From NCBI RefSeq assembly GCF_009905605.1, contig NZ_JAAAKZ010000003.1, positions 620,001 to 684,000 of the forward strand: a stretch of 64,000 bases of DNA, given 5' to 3'. This DNA comes from Runella sp. CRIBMP. Lineage in GTDB: Bacteria > Bacteroidota > Bacteroidia > Cytophagales > Spirosomataceae. The first letter of the stretch is position 1. Each line of letters opens with the position of its first letter. Positions 7,940-16,676 of this stretch are shown here, in pieces. Below the pieces are notes generated by a model that searched no databases, was not told the DNA's origin, and saw nothing but the letters and a program-made list of their open reading frames with translations. The translations under genes were made by a program, and so were the position numbers.

Positions 7940-10363
7940 CTATTGCGCGTAAAAAGCATTTTTCTCCTTTACTTTTTCAATGATTCCCTGCACCGTAGGT
8001 TGCACTTCGGGAGGAATTCTGAGTTCAAGGTTATTGTCGGATTTATTGGTTAAAATCAACGTTGCATAGTACAACAATGAGTACCGGTCTTTTAATTCTT
8101 TGCCATGTTGTTCACTTTCAAAGAGAGATAAGACTAAGTGCTTTTGTTCTAGGTACAGCAGATTTTCCAGTAGCCAATCTAATTTCTCATAGCCGTATTC
8201 GGCAAAAAACGAGCTGATTTTTTCGTCTACATTATCGAAGATGCCATTCCAAATCAGGAAAATAATCTCTAATTCGGAAGAGTCTTTGTCTTTATAATGC
8301 TGATTATATTCGATAATATATTGTAGAGCTTTACTTTTCTGCCTGTTTTCTTCAAAATACAAAAAGGCCAAGTTATAAAGAGCATTACTATTTCCTTTTT
8401 CGATGGCCAACAGGTAATACTTTTCCGCTTCCTGTGGTTTTTCCTGATTGCGGTACAGAAAAGCCAAATTGAACAAAGCAAGTGTATTTCCTTTTTCGAT
8501 GGCCAACAGATAGTACTTTTCAGCTTCCTGCAATTTTTCTCGATTATGATAAAGATTTGCCAAATTGTTTAAAGCACCTATATCTCCTTTTTCGATGGCT
8601 AACCGGTAATAATTTTCGGCTTCTTGGGGTTTTTCATGCTCATGGAACATCAGAGCCAAGTTGAATAAAGCCCGTATATTTCCTTTTTCAATCGCCAACA
8701 GGTAATAATTTTCAGCTTCCTGCAATTTCTCCTGTTCACGGTACAGATTGGCCAAATTAAACAAAGCACCTGTATCTCCTTTTTCGATGGCTAACAAGTA
8801 ATAATTTTCAGCCTCTTCTATTTCCCTTAAATCGGCATATATATTCGCTTTTAATCCAAATTTGACCCCGTCTTCTTCATTCTCAATCTCGTCTGCTTTT
8901 TGTAAGGCCAATTCGTACTTTTCGGCATTTATTAATTTAAGGACTTCATTATAAATTTCTTCAAATTTTTTAGGTAATATCTGACTGCTACCTGCCATTT
9001 TTTTTTCCAATTGTGTGGTCAGGTCTATTAATTCGTCGCGTTCTAACGTCGTAATGTACCTAGATTGGCTGAAGGCTTTTGTTAATACATTGGCTTTGTC
9101 ATAGGCCACTTCTCCCTCTTTTAATTTCTGCTTATAGTTCTGAGCAAGGTTTTTCAGGTCGGCGGCATCGTACCAAGATTCTAAAAAAATGGTAAGCCAC
9201 ATGGCTTTGCGTTTTTGCTCCGGGTTGCCTTGGGTAATGATGAGCCACATATTAAAAAACCGCTCCGAAAGACGATAAAGGTGGTTTTTTGTTTGCGTCG
9301 GAATTGTCTCTATAATACCATAATTTGAGAGCTGTTTTAGATAAGAAGAAATGAGTTTTCCCTCCATACGGCATTTTTCCACCAATTGTTTCGTCGAACA
9401 CGCTTCCCAGAGGAAAGCCATTTCCAAAACAATTTTTCGTTGTGCAGGCGTCAAGCTGTTTAGTCGCTCCTGGTAAAGGGGCGTAGCCTTGTCCATTACT
9501 TTGCGGATGTAGTCAAAACCATACAAATCAGATTCGTGCAGAAGAATTTGAATAAAAAACTGCAAAGTCCGTGGCAGTCCATCCGTTAAAATCCGAATGG
9601 CTTCAATTTTACCTCGGTTTTGATGAGCATACCCGTGCAGCGGAGGAAGTCCCATGGCATCACTCCAATGATTCAGGAGCAAGTTGATTTCTTCAAATGT
9701 GAGAGATTCCAAGCGATGCCTTCTGAAAAATTCGTAGAACGGTTTATCATACTGCCAAAAATGCTCGTCCATCCGCGTGCTTCCGCCAATGAGCTGAACA
9801 TCATTATAGTTGAGCAACAGTTCGCGCAGCAGATTGCCATCATCGTCAAGGTTTTCCAGTATTCGGTCAAGATTATCCAGTAATACCACCACCTTTTTAT
9901 GAGCTTTGGTCAACGCTTTGTGGATTTCTGAAAACAAATAACGAGTATACTCCTGGTCATTCTTGAACGTGGAAAAGTCAAGCAACGAAACGGAGATGCC
10001 TAACTGATTTGTCAATTCCTGCCAAACTTCAAACCAAAGGTCAGACAGACGGTAAATACCAGCCTGTTCTTCTGCTAAATTGATGGTAATGTATTTTTTA
10101 GATAACTCGGCATCTTCCTCTATTTCAATCTGAATACGTTTGAGCAAGGTAGATTTGCCGCTTCCGCGTCGTCCCAGCACTAACTCGTGTTGTAAGGGGT
10201 CGTCTGCTTTTTTACTCCGTAAAGCCTCAATAATGAGTTCAAATTCAGCTTTACGAATCACAAAATTCTTCTTCAGAGATTCGTTGTCGCTGTTGGCTGC
10301 CTGATAATAATTAAGCTTATCGACAAACCAATTTCCTGTTTTCAGTTCACTATTCGCCATCAT
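7940..10363 (-). CDS. AAA/STAND-type ATPase with C-terminal TPR-like repeats
   Basis: The protein has 807 residues. An N-terminal P-loop NTPase has Walker A GRRGSGKST at 64-72 and Walker B VVVLLDNLD at 158-166. A helical and winged-helix-like middle region (LTPAQRKIVLEMAFLWEA..., about 310-370) follows, as in STAND or ORC-like ATPases. The C-terminal third holds five near-identical TPR-like units of exactly 32 residues (core YYLLAIEKG...ALFNLA). No membrane segment is seen. Its start overlaps the end of the upstream ATPase gene by 14 bp (11 bp if the second Met is used), so the two are translationally coupled and probably work together. The partner and function are unknown; a signalling or defence role is a guess from architecture. 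Confidence 0.8.
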   Translation of the reverse strand: MMANSELKTGNWFVDKLNYYQAANSDNESLKKNFVIRKAEFELIIEALRSKKADDPLQHELVLGRRGSGKSTLLKRIQIEIEEDAELSKKYITINLAEEQAGIYRLSDLWFEVWQELTNQLGISVSLLDFSTFKNDQEYTRYLFSEIHKALTKAHKKVVVLLDNLDRILENLDDDGNLLRELLLNYNDVQLIGGSTRMDEHFWQYDKPFYEFFRRHRLESLTFEEINLLLNHWSDAMGLPPLHGYAHQNRGKIEAIRILTDGLPRTLQFFIQILLHESDLYGFDYIRKVMDKATPLYQERLNSLTPAQRKIVLEMAFLWEACSTKQLVEKCRMEGKLISSYLKQLSNYGIIETIPTQTKNHLYRLSERFFNMWLIITQGNPEQKRKAMWLTIFLESWYDAADLKNLAQNYKQKLKEGEVAYDKANVLTKAFSQSRYITTLERDELIDLTTQLEKKMAGSSQILPKKFEEIYNEVLKLINAEKYELALQKADEIENEEDGVKFGLKANIYADLREIEEAENYYLLAIEKGDTGALFNLANLYREQEKLQEAENYYLLAIEKGNIRALFNLALMFHEHEKPQEAENYYRLAIEKGDIGALNNLANLYHNREKLQEAEKYYLLAIEKGNTLALFNLAFLYRNQEKPQEAEKYYLLAIEKGNSNALYNLAFLYFEENRQKSKALQYIIEYNQHYKDKDSSELEIIFLIWNGIFDNVDEKISSFFAEYGYEKLDWLLENLLYLEQKHLVLSLFESEQHGKELKDRYSLLYYATLILTNKSDNNLELRIPPEVQPTVQGIIEKVKEKNAFYAQ
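8329..8818 (-). repeat. five tandem 96-bp coding repeats (TPR-like units)
   Basis: Equivalent points of the repeat fall at 8425, 8521, 8617, 8713 and 8809, an exact 96-bp period, coding for 32-residue units in the C-terminal part of the ATPase. The high DNA-level identity points to recent tandem expansion or gene conversion. The units lie within an open frame, so this is protein repeat structure, not a CRISPR or intergenic repeat. Confidence 0.85.
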
Positions 10364-11540
10364 AAATAGGGTTATTGCGTTTCCAAAAAGCTTTCAAAAA
10401 GGGAGAGATAAAGACGTATTGATCGTCTTGCTCAGTGATGTAACCGTCTTTTTCCAAACCATCCATCATATCTACGTACACATTCTTCTTATTGTATTTG
10501 CCGGCCAAGTCATAGAGTTTCCTTTTATTAATCACCTCTTTATGAGCAATGTACGTCAGCACTTCGTTCATGTATTCTGCATCGTCGGCAGGAAAATAGT
10601 CAAACAGCCGGTTTTTCCATTCTTTGAAGTGGTCGCTGTTTTTGACGATAGCATCAAAAGCTGTATCGATGGATTTTTGAGATATGGTTGTGTTGCCCGT
10701 TTTGCGGGCTATTTTGTTGAGCTCATCCAACATTAAGTTGATAAAATACGGAAGGTAGTAGTGAATCTTTGAGAGCAGGATAGTTTTCAGTTCATCATTG
10801 TACTGTACTGTTGCCTCGTAGGTAACTCTATCCACATAGTCGGAGGCTTCTTCATAATTAAGCGGCTCAAAGTCAATGGTCTTTAAATCATTTAAGTCCG
10901 ACGTTCTTCCTTCAATCGTCTTCACTACGTGATGAATACCCACCGAACCAGCCAAAACCAGACAAAAACAGTCTTTCAGGCGAGCATCCTGCCGCCACAC
11001 TCGCAAATTGTCTAAAATGGAACTAGCTTCTTCTTTTTTGCCAGCTTTATAGAGATTATGCAATACCTCAGGGAGTTCATCTAAAAACAGCACCACTTTT
11101 ACTTTTTCGGATTGTAACTTGGGAAGTATACGCCCGATTTCCTCCAAATAGTTTATTGACTTTCTGTCACCAAACTTGACACCCTCTAAGGTAACCTCCT
11201 CAAAATTAATTTCTTTAAACCAGCCCGCAAACCTACTTTTTGCCTTGTCGAATTTGGAGAGACAAAAAATAATGAGTTCATAAAATCGCTTATAGAACTC
11301 ATCCGAAGATTTAATGCCCTGAATATTCCGAAAAACGCATTTTGTATTTTCTTCGCCATTTTCCACCATAAACTCCATCACCGAGGATTTTCCTACTCTT
11401 CGAGGAGCCGCCAACAGTACGTGAGTACCAGTGTTGATTTGCTCCCAAATAGCTGCTACTATTTGTGGCCGATTGTAGTAATATGAACCTTTGGCTGTTG
11501 GGCCTATTATGATTTTGGGGCTAATCCAATCTACGGACAT
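10350..11540 (-). CDS. archaeal-type/AAA ATPase, first gene of an ATPase pair
   Basis: The protein has 396 residues. Walker A is APRRVGKSS at 45-53 and Walker B VVLFLDE at 146-152, matching the ATPase_2/AAA_14-like family of ORC/Cdc6-related P-loop proteins. The C-terminus is a probable winged helix (YIAHKEVINKRKLYDLAGKYN... about 325-385). No transmembrane segments are seen. The C-terminal codons overlap the next ATPase gene. The ATG at 11540 is preceded by an AT-rich region with long palindromes that probably contains the promoter. The biological role of such pairs is not known to me. Confidence 0.8.
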   Translation of the reverse strand: MSVDWISPKIIIGPTAKGSYYYNRPQIVAAIWEQINTGTHVLLAAPRRVGKSSVMEFMVENGEENTKCVFRNIQGIKSSDEFYKRFYELIIFCLSKFDKAKSRFAGWFKEINFEEVTLEGVKFGDRKSINYLEEIGRILPKLQSEKVKVVLFLDELPEVLHNLYKAGKKEEASSILDNLRVWRQDARLKDCFCLVLAGSVGIHHVVKTIEGRTSDLNDLKTIDFEPLNYEEASDYVDRVTYEATVQYNDELKTILLSKIHYYLPYFINLMLDELNKIARKTGNTTISQKSIDTAFDAIVKNSDHFKEWKNRLFDYFPADDAEYMNEVLTYIAHKEVINKRKLYDLAGKYNKKNVYVDMMDGLEKDGYITEQDDQYVFISPFLKAFWKRNNPIYDGE

Positions 11541-11574
11541 GGTTTGACAATATTTTTGTTGTTATCTTATTTTG

Positions 11575-11629
11575 ACAATAAATTTATTGTTAAATATTTT
11601 TGACAACAAATTTATTGTCAAAAATATTT
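11575..11629. promoter_or_regulatory. nested palindromes upstream of the ATPase pair
   Basis: A perfect 16-bp palindrome (ACAATAAATTTATTGT) lies at 11575-11590. A 38-bp near-palindrome (18 of 19 pairs matching, centred between 11610 and 11611) spans 11592-11629. They share the TTGACAA...TTGT core, their centres are 28 bp apart, and they lie 35-90 bp before the ATPase start codon. A third TTGACAA occurs near 11554. This looks like a tandem operator for a dimeric repressor or a cruciform-forming element. The binding protein is unknown. Confidence 0.55.
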
Positions 11630-11756
11630 TTGATATAACACCTTTTAAGTTGTGTATCATTCATCCTCCAATCAACCTTTTCTGGTTATCTGTCGGTGAA
11701 AACGCGGTAAGTGCCGATTAGCAACGTAAGTCATTTTTCTGGAAGGACGGGAAGGG

Positions 11757-11764
11757 TATCTTTG
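11757..11764 (+). promoter_or_regulatory. candidate -7 box (TATCTTTG) for the haem-binding protein gene
   Basis: The octamer matches the Bacteroidota -7 consensus TAnnTTTG and lies 43 bp before the ATG at 11807. The matching -33 TTG element is not clear, so support is partial. Confidence 0.4.
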
Positions 11765-11806
11765 TGATTTGCTGAATGTTATTTCATTTTTAACCTCTCT
11801 AAACTT

Positions 11807-12319
11807 ATGATAAAGAAAATCTTGATTGGCTTGGGAGTGGTATTGGTGGTAATCCAATTTTTTCACCCCGAAAAAAACCTCTCTGATGACCGTACCTATG
11901 ATGTTTCCACCAAATACGCGGTGCCCGAAGAAGTAAAAAGCACGTTGAAAGTAGCCTGCGACGATTGCCATAGTAATAAAACTGAATACCCGTGGTATTC
12001 TAACATTCAGCCGGTAGCGTGGTTTCTGGATCATCACGTTGTTGATGGAAAGCGGCATTTGAACTTTTCTAATTTTACCTCACGACCCATTGCCTATCAA
12101 AACCATAAGTTTGAAGAAACGATTGAGATGATTAAAGAAGGCGAAATGCCTTTGCCGTCGTATACTTATTTTGGCCTACACTCTGGTGCAAAGCTGACTG
12201 AAGCACAAAAACAGATACTTATCAGTTGGGCCGAAGCCAACATGGATTCGCTGAAGGCCAATTACCCCGCCGACAGCCTCGTAATGCGTCGCCCACAGGG
12301 ACCTCCTCCCGCAAAATAA
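11807..12319 (+). CDS. haem-binding domain protein (c-type cytochrome-like)
   Basis: The 170-residue protein has an N-terminal membrane anchor or signal (residues 3-19, ILIGLGVVLVVIQFF). A single CxxCH haem attachment motif, CDDCHS, lies at 51-56, followed by NKTEYPWYSNIQPVAWF. This combination is typical of the haem-binding domain family found in Bacteroidota (Haem_bd). The tail is proline-rich (RRPQGPPPAK). It would sit on the outer face of the inner membrane or in the periplasm with covalently bound haem. The redox partner is not known. It lies 90 bp upstream of the TonB receptor gene. Confidence 0.85.
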   Translation: MIKKILIGLGVVLVVIQFFHPEKNLSDDRTYDVSTKYAVPEEVKSTLKVACDDCHSNKTEYPWYSNIQPVAWFLDHHVVDGKRHLNFSNFTSRPIAYQNHKFEETIEMIKEGEMPLPSYTYFGLHSGAKLTEAQKQILISWAEANMDSLKANYPADSLVMRRPQGPPPAK

Positions 12320-12330
12320 GAAGGGAAAAA

Positions 12331-12374
12331 AAATCAGGTGGATTTGGATAATTTAAAGAAAAACCGCCTGATTT
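12331..12374. terminator. stem-loop between the haem-binding and TonB receptor genes
   Basis: Arms AAATCAGGTGG (12331-12341) and CCGCCTGATTT (12364-12374) pair at 10 of 11 positions around a 22-base loop. An A-run precedes it but no T-run follows on the plus strand, so termination in the plus direction is uncertain; it may be an attenuator. Confidence 0.35.
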
Positions 12375-12409
12375 GAGTACATCCCGCAACCCATTTTCTT
12401 TATAGAGTT

Positions 12410-14866
12410 ATGAACACTACTACACCGCTCCATTCACTTTTTAAAGCTTTTGGAATTATAAGCTTTTTCATCTTTACGGCACTGTGCGTGCAAGCCCAAA
12501 CTGCCAAGAAAGTAGCCGTTATTAAGGGTAAAATTATCGATATTCAAACCAACGCACCTTTGGCCTACGCCACGATTCGGGTACTGAAAAGCACCGATAG
12601 CACCTTGGCTGGTGGTGGGATTTCGGATGAAAAAGGACAATTTACGGTCGATGCAGCCTTTGGCGAATACTACGCTGTTGTTGAATTTATTGGTTATAAA
12701 CCCTTAAAAACGGCGGTTTTTAGCCTTTCGAAAGAACAATCCTCGCAGGACTTAGGTGTTTTGAAAATCGCGGTAGCTTCCCAAACATTGGATGAAGTGG
12801 TGGTTCAGGCCGAGAAAAGCTCGATGGAATTGTCGTTGGATAAAAAGATATTTAACGTCGGAAAAGACCTTGCCAACGCGGGTGGAACGGCCATTGATAT
12901 TTTGAGCAATGTGCCGTCGGTGTCGGTAGATACGGAAGGCAATGTTAAACTTCGCGGAAGCGATGGCGTACGCATTTTGATTGACGGAAAACCGTCTGGA
13001 TTGGTGAGTTTTAAGGGTGGAGCAGGCTTACAACAATTGCAGGGAAACCAAATAGAACGCGTCGAAATCATTACCAACCCTTCGGCCCGCTACGAAGCCG
13101 AGGGAATGTCGGGGATTATTAATATTGTATTGAAAAAAGAACGCAAACAGGGCTTCAACGGCTCGTTTGAGGTCGTAACGGGCTTTCGGCCCAACTACGG
13201 CATTGCGGCCAATATCAATTACCGCAAAAACAAACTGAATTTTTTCCTCAACTACGGCATTGCGTACCGCGTGCCCATCGGTGCAGGCAGATTGTACCAA
13301 GAAGTTCGGGGAAAAGATACCACAACGCTGTTGCAGCAAACCACTAACAGTCAGGTCAAAACCGTAGCCAATACCATTCGTGGAGGCTTAGATTACTTCT
13401 TTGATGAGAAAAACATTCTAACGGCTTCGTATCAGTTTCGGCGGACAGATGTGCTGCGGATTACGGATAACCAGTACAAAGATTACATTAATACCCTCAA
13501 TAATCTAAGTGCCATTACCGACCGCCAGCAGCGGGAAACGGAAGCGGAGCCTTATTCGGAATATGCGCTTACATACAAGAAAACGTACAATAAAAAAGGA
13601 CAAGAACTGACGGCCGACGTGCGCTATCTGACCTACTGGGAGCGCTCCGACCAGACCTTCACGCAAAGTAGCGTGTTTGCCAATGGCTCACCCAATAAGG
13701 CAGGAAATCTGCTTCAAAAATCGCTAAACGACGAGTATGAAAACCAGTTTTTGGTGCAGTTGGATTATATTCACCCCGTTGGAAAAGAAGGAAAATTTGA
13801 GACAGGCGTTCGTACCAGTTTTAGGGATATGGTTAATGATTATATCGTGACCCAACGCAATGACCAAGGCGTGTTTGAGACACTTCCAGGGTTAGACAAC
13901 TATTTTATCTACAAAGAAAACATCTACGGAGGGTACGGAATCATTGGTAATAAAACGGGGAAAATAAGCTACCAAGCGGGCTTGCGCGCCGAAATAACGG
14001 ACATTACGACCATTCTGCGCGAGACCAACGAGACCAATCCGCGCAATTATGCCAATTTGTTTCCCAGCGCCCACGCTACGTATAGCCTCAACAAAGACAA
14101 TGCCTTACAGGTAAGTTATAGCCGTCGGGTGCGTCGCCCCACCTACAATGATTTGAGTCCGTACGTTACTTTCTCCGACCAGCGTAACTTTTTCTCCGGA
14201 AACCCTGATTTGAACCCTGAGTTTACCAATTCGTATGATTTTGGACACATCAATTATTTCGAAAAAGGCTCGTTTACCTCATCTATCTATTATCGTCATA
14301 CTACGGGCAAGGTGTTACGTATCCGTCGCGTCGATGCGCAAGGATTTTCGAATACGCGTCCCGAAAACCTCGCGACCGAAGATGCCTTTGGGGCCGAATT
14401 TACCAGTACTTATACGCCCGTAAAATGGTGGAAACTGGATTTTAACTTCAACTTCTTCCGCGCCATTACCGACGGACAAAACCTGGATGCCACCTTCAAA
14501 GCCGATACGTACAGTTGGTTTGCACGTCAAACTTCCCGTTTTACTTTAGCTCCTAAAACCGACTTGCAACTCCGCGCCAACTACGAAGCACCGCAGCAAC
14601 TCCCGCAAGGAAGCCGCAAAGCGCGCGCGTTTGTGGATTTGGCTTTCAGCAAAGAAATCCTAAAAGGCAAAGGTACGCTCACTTTCAACGTCATCGACGT
14701 GTTCAACTCCCGCTACATGCGTTCTACGTTTGAAGGGGCCAATTTCTACACCTATGGAACGGCGGGAATGCGTGCCCGTCAGATTAACCTCACGGTGATG
14801 TACCGCCTCAACCAAGCCGCCGGTGGCAAGAAGCAAAAGAGTTTGATTAGCGGGGATGAAGGGTAA
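12410..14866 (+). CDS. TonB-dependent outer-membrane receptor (outer membrane beta-barrel family)
   Basis: The protein has 818 residues. A signal peptide ends near CVQAQ, followed by a carboxypeptidase-regulatory-like beta-sandwich (about 35-115, starting IKGKIIDIQTNAPLAYATI). The plug domain follows (about 125-240, with DILSNVPSVSVDTEGNVKLRG and the PSARYEAEGMSGIINIVLK end), then a large beta-barrel (outer membrane beta-barrel family 3). It imports an unknown substrate or senses one. No SusD-like partner follows, so it is not a classic Sus pair. The barrel may serve metal, peptide or glycan uptake; the sequence does not tell which. Confidence 0.92.
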   Translation: MNTTTPLHSLFKAFGIISFFIFTALCVQAQTAKKVAVIKGKIIDIQTNAPLAYATIRVLKSTDSTLAGGGISDEKGQFTVDAAFGEYYAVVEFIGYKPLKTAVFSLSKEQSSQDLGVLKIAVASQTLDEVVVQAEKSSMELSLDKKIFNVGKDLANAGGTAIDILSNVPSVSVDTEGNVKLRGSDGVRILIDGKPSGLVSFKGGAGLQQLQGNQIERVEIITNPSARYEAEGMSGIINIVLKKERKQGFNGSFEVVTGFRPNYGIAANINYRKNKLNFFLNYGIAYRVPIGAGRLYQEVRGKDTTTLLQQTTNSQVKTVANTIRGGLDYFFDEKNILTASYQFRRTDVLRITDNQYKDYINTLNNLSAITDRQQRETEAEPYSEYALTYKKTYNKKGQELTADVRYLTYWERSDQTFTQSSVFANGSPNKAGNLLQKSLNDEYENQFLVQLDYIHPVGKEGKFETGVRTSFRDMVNDYIVTQRNDQGVFETLPGLDNYFIYKENIYGGYGIIGNKTGKISYQAGLRAEITDITTILRETNETNPRNYANLFPSAHATYSLNKDNALQVSYSRRVRRPTYNDLSPYVTFSDQRNFFSGNPDLNPEFTNSYDFGHINYFEKGSFTSSIYYRHTTGKVLRIRRVDAQGFSNTRPENLATEDAFGAEFTSTYTPVKWWKLDFNFNFFRAITDGQNLDATFKADTYSWFARQTSRFTLAPKTDLQLRANYEAPQQLPQGSRKARAFVDLAFSKEILKGKGTLTFNVIDVFNSRYMRSTFEGANFYTYGTAGMRARQINLTVMYRLNQAAGGKKQKSLISGDEG

Positions 14867-14902
14867 TATCCCCAATTTTGGCAGCTAAAAACCAAGTAAT
14901 CA

Positions 14903-15340
14903 ATGGATAAACCTTTTTACGATTTTATAATTTTAGAAAACGCTTATAGGTATGAATTTACAAGTAGTGGAGAAAAAGAGATTCTTAAAGTTATCGTATA
15001 TCAGCAAACTGACTTGCCTGATTTTTTCAGTTTAACTTTAGCAGATGTTTTACCTGATGGTTCGCTGGATGTATTTGTGGAAAGTAAAAATGGTGACATG
15101 GAAAAGATTTTAGCGACGGTTATACAAACAATACTGGCGTTTTTGTCTCATAATCCTGAGGCAAAGATTGCTTTTTCAGGAAGTACAGCCCATAGAACAC
15201 GATTGTACAGTATCATTTTAACTAAAGAGATAGAAAAAGTGGCTCATACTTTGACTGTTTTAGGGCTATCAGATAAAGGGTTGGTACCTTTTGAAAGGAA
15301 TGAAAAATATGATGGATTTGTTATTCTCAAAAAGAAATAA
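14903..15340 (+). CDS. small DUF6934-like protein of unknown function
   Basis: The protein has 145 residues, is soluble and has no signal peptide. The pattern FYDFIILENAYRYEFTS at the start, a central DxFVESKNGDMEKILATVIQTI and GSTAHRTRLYSIIL resembles the DUF6934 family as I remember it. Such genes are commonly small accessory genes in Bacteroidota, sometimes beside a second short lysine-rich protein, as here (15353-15508). No biochemical function is known to me. Confidence 0.65.
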   Translation: MDKPFYDFIILENAYRYEFTSSGEKEILKVIVYQQTDLPDFFSLTLADVLPDGSLDVFVESKNGDMEKILATVIQTILAFLSHNPEAKIAFSGSTAHRTRLYSIILTKEIEKVAHTLTVLGLSDKGLVPFERNEKYDGFVILKKK

Positions 15341-15352
15341 TACTATTGAAAT

Positions 15353-15508
15353 ATGGAGACAAATTTGATGACCTCGAAACGCAACTCTCCCAAAAAGAAA
15401 ATGGGAAAATTCAATACGCTTAAGGAAGCCGTAGCCCATAAGACTGGCTTGGTCAATCAATTGCTTGCAAAAATTGATAAACAGCAATTAGATGCCCTAG
15501 CAAAATAG
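15353..15508 (+). CDS. short lysine-rich protein next to the DUF6934-like gene
   Basis: The frame has 51 codons with an ATG 13 bp after the preceding stop codon. It codes for a basic N-terminus (SKRNSPKKKMGKF) and an amphipathic helix (TGLVNQLLAKIDKQQLDALAK). Its position directly behind the 145-residue gene suggests co-expression. An AT-rich hairpin (CAAAATAG, loop, CTATTTTG at 15501-15519) overlaps its stop and may end the transcript. No function is recognised. Confidence 0.5.
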   Translation: METNLMTSKRNSPKKKMGKFNTLKEAVAHKTGLVNQLLAKIDKQQLDALAK

Positions 15509-15588
15509 TTTCTATTTTGTTAATCTCCTACGGCGAGTTTAAGGATTGGCAGCTTAAGTAAGAACTACTATAATTGCATCAAATAGCA

Positions 15589-16335
15589 ATGCAAAGACGA
15601 AAATTTCTAAAATCAGCCGCCTTAACAGGACTGGCAACAGAGCTTACTCTTTCCCCAAAAACTTCCTCGCCTAAACCCCAAAAAGCCCTCACGTTTTTAT
15701 TCCAGGGTGATTCCATCACCGACGGCAACCGTGGTCGCAATCTCGACCCCAACCACATCATGGGGCATGGCTACGCGTATTCGGTGGCGAGTCGTATCGG
15801 GGCGGATTTTCCCGAAGCAGGTTTTACTTTTTATAACCGAGGCATCAGCGCCAATAAAATCACGGATTTGCAGAAACGTTGGGAAACCGACACGCTCAAC
15901 CTCAAGCCCGATGTACTGAGTATTTTGGTTGGTATCAATGACACAGGCGCTACGATCAACAAACCTGCCGAAGCCACCACTGCCGAAGAGTTTGAAAATA
16001 TCTACCGCATTCTTCTAAACGACTGCCGACGCGCCAATCCTGAGATTTTGTTTGTGTTAGGAATTCCTTTCGTCTATCCCGTAGGCAAACGCATCGAACA
16101 TTGGGAACAATGGCGGGACGATACCAGCAAGCGCCAAGCCGTAGTACGAAAATTGGCCCGCGAATTTGATGCCGTTTTGATAGATTATCCCGCCGTTTTT
16201 GACAAAGCCATCCAAAAAGCCCCCATTGAATACTGGATTTGGGATGGCGTTCACCCCACCGTTTTTGCCCACGAACTCATGGCACGGGAATGGATGAAGC
16301 AGGTCGGAAAGCGGTTGCGGTTTTTGAGATACTAA
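15589..16335 (+). CDS. Tat-exported SGNH/GDSL hydrolase (esterase)
   Basis: The ATG at 15589 gives a twin-arginine leader (MQRRKFLKSAALTG); a TTG five codons upstream is a less likely start. The SGNH fold shows block I FQGDSITDG with Ser42 as nucleophile, an Asn/Gly-bearing ILVGINDTG block, and the C-terminal DGVHPT Asp/His pair. It is probably a periplasmic carbohydrate or lipid esterase. In this neighbourhood (polygalacturonase-esterase fusion 340 bp downstream on the other strand) a role in removing acetyl groups from polysaccharides is plausible but not shown. Confidence 0.88.
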   Translation: MQRRKFLKSAALTGLATELTLSPKTSSPKPQKALTFLFQGDSITDGNRGRNLDPNHIMGHGYAYSVASRIGADFPEAGFTFYNRGISANKITDLQKRWETDTLNLKPDVLSILVGINDTGATINKPAEATTAEEFENIYRILLNDCRRANPEILFVLGIPFVYPVGKRIEHWEQWRDDTSKRQAVVRKLAREFDAVLIDYPAVFDKAIQKAPIEYWIWDGVHPTVFAHELMAREWMKQVGKRLRFLRY

Positions 16336-16411
16336 AAGCCTTATTTTTTCACTGGCATACTTCTTTAGGCTTCCAAAGGGAGCAATAAACTACTTTAAAC
16401 TTCTACGTGAT

Positions 16412-16627
16412 ATGAAAAAAATAATGGGAATCGTTCTTATCGTCCTTGCTATTGTATTGGGATACAATGGTGTTCAGAAATTTCAGAAAAGCTCGGCATC
16501 GGTGAAAGTACTGGGCTTAAAAATTGACGCCGACAATGAAAGCGGGCAAGCCTCTGCCTACATTCAATTGGGTTTGGCAGTGTTGGCGTTGGGGGCAGGA
16601 GTGTTTTTATTAAAATCTGAACGGTAA
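16412..16627 (+). CDS. small two-span membrane protein (DUF3185-like)
   Basis: The 71-residue protein has two hydrophobic segments (residues 4-20 and about 48-67) joined by a polar loop with KVLGLKIDADNESG. The layout and loop match DUF3185 inner-membrane proteins of unknown function. The gene stands alone, converging on the polygalacturonase fusion gene with a strong hairpin between them. Confidence 0.7.
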   Translation: MKKIMGIVLIVLAIVLGYNGVQKFQKSSASVKVLGLKIDADNESGQASAYIQLGLAVLALGAGVFLLKSER

Positions 16628-16639
16628 TCCTCATCAGAA

Positions 16640-16676
16640 GACGTTGGTGTTTTTTCACCAACGTCAATACTTTTTT
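16640..16676 (+). terminator. intrinsic terminator after the DUF3185-like gene
   Basis: A perfect 10-bp stem (GACGTTGGTG / CACCAACGTC) around a six-T loop is followed by AATAC and TTTTTT. It lies 13 bp after the stop at 16627 and abuts the converging gene. Confidence 0.8.

Noticed and set aside
8329-8818. Regular repeats considered as a CRISPR array
   Set aside because: The 96-bp period lies within an open frame and codes for TPR-like units; there is no short repeat with unique spacers.
12410-14866. SusC/SusD polysaccharide-utilisation pair
   Set aside because: No SusD-like gene follows the TonB-dependent receptor; the next genes are small proteins of other families.
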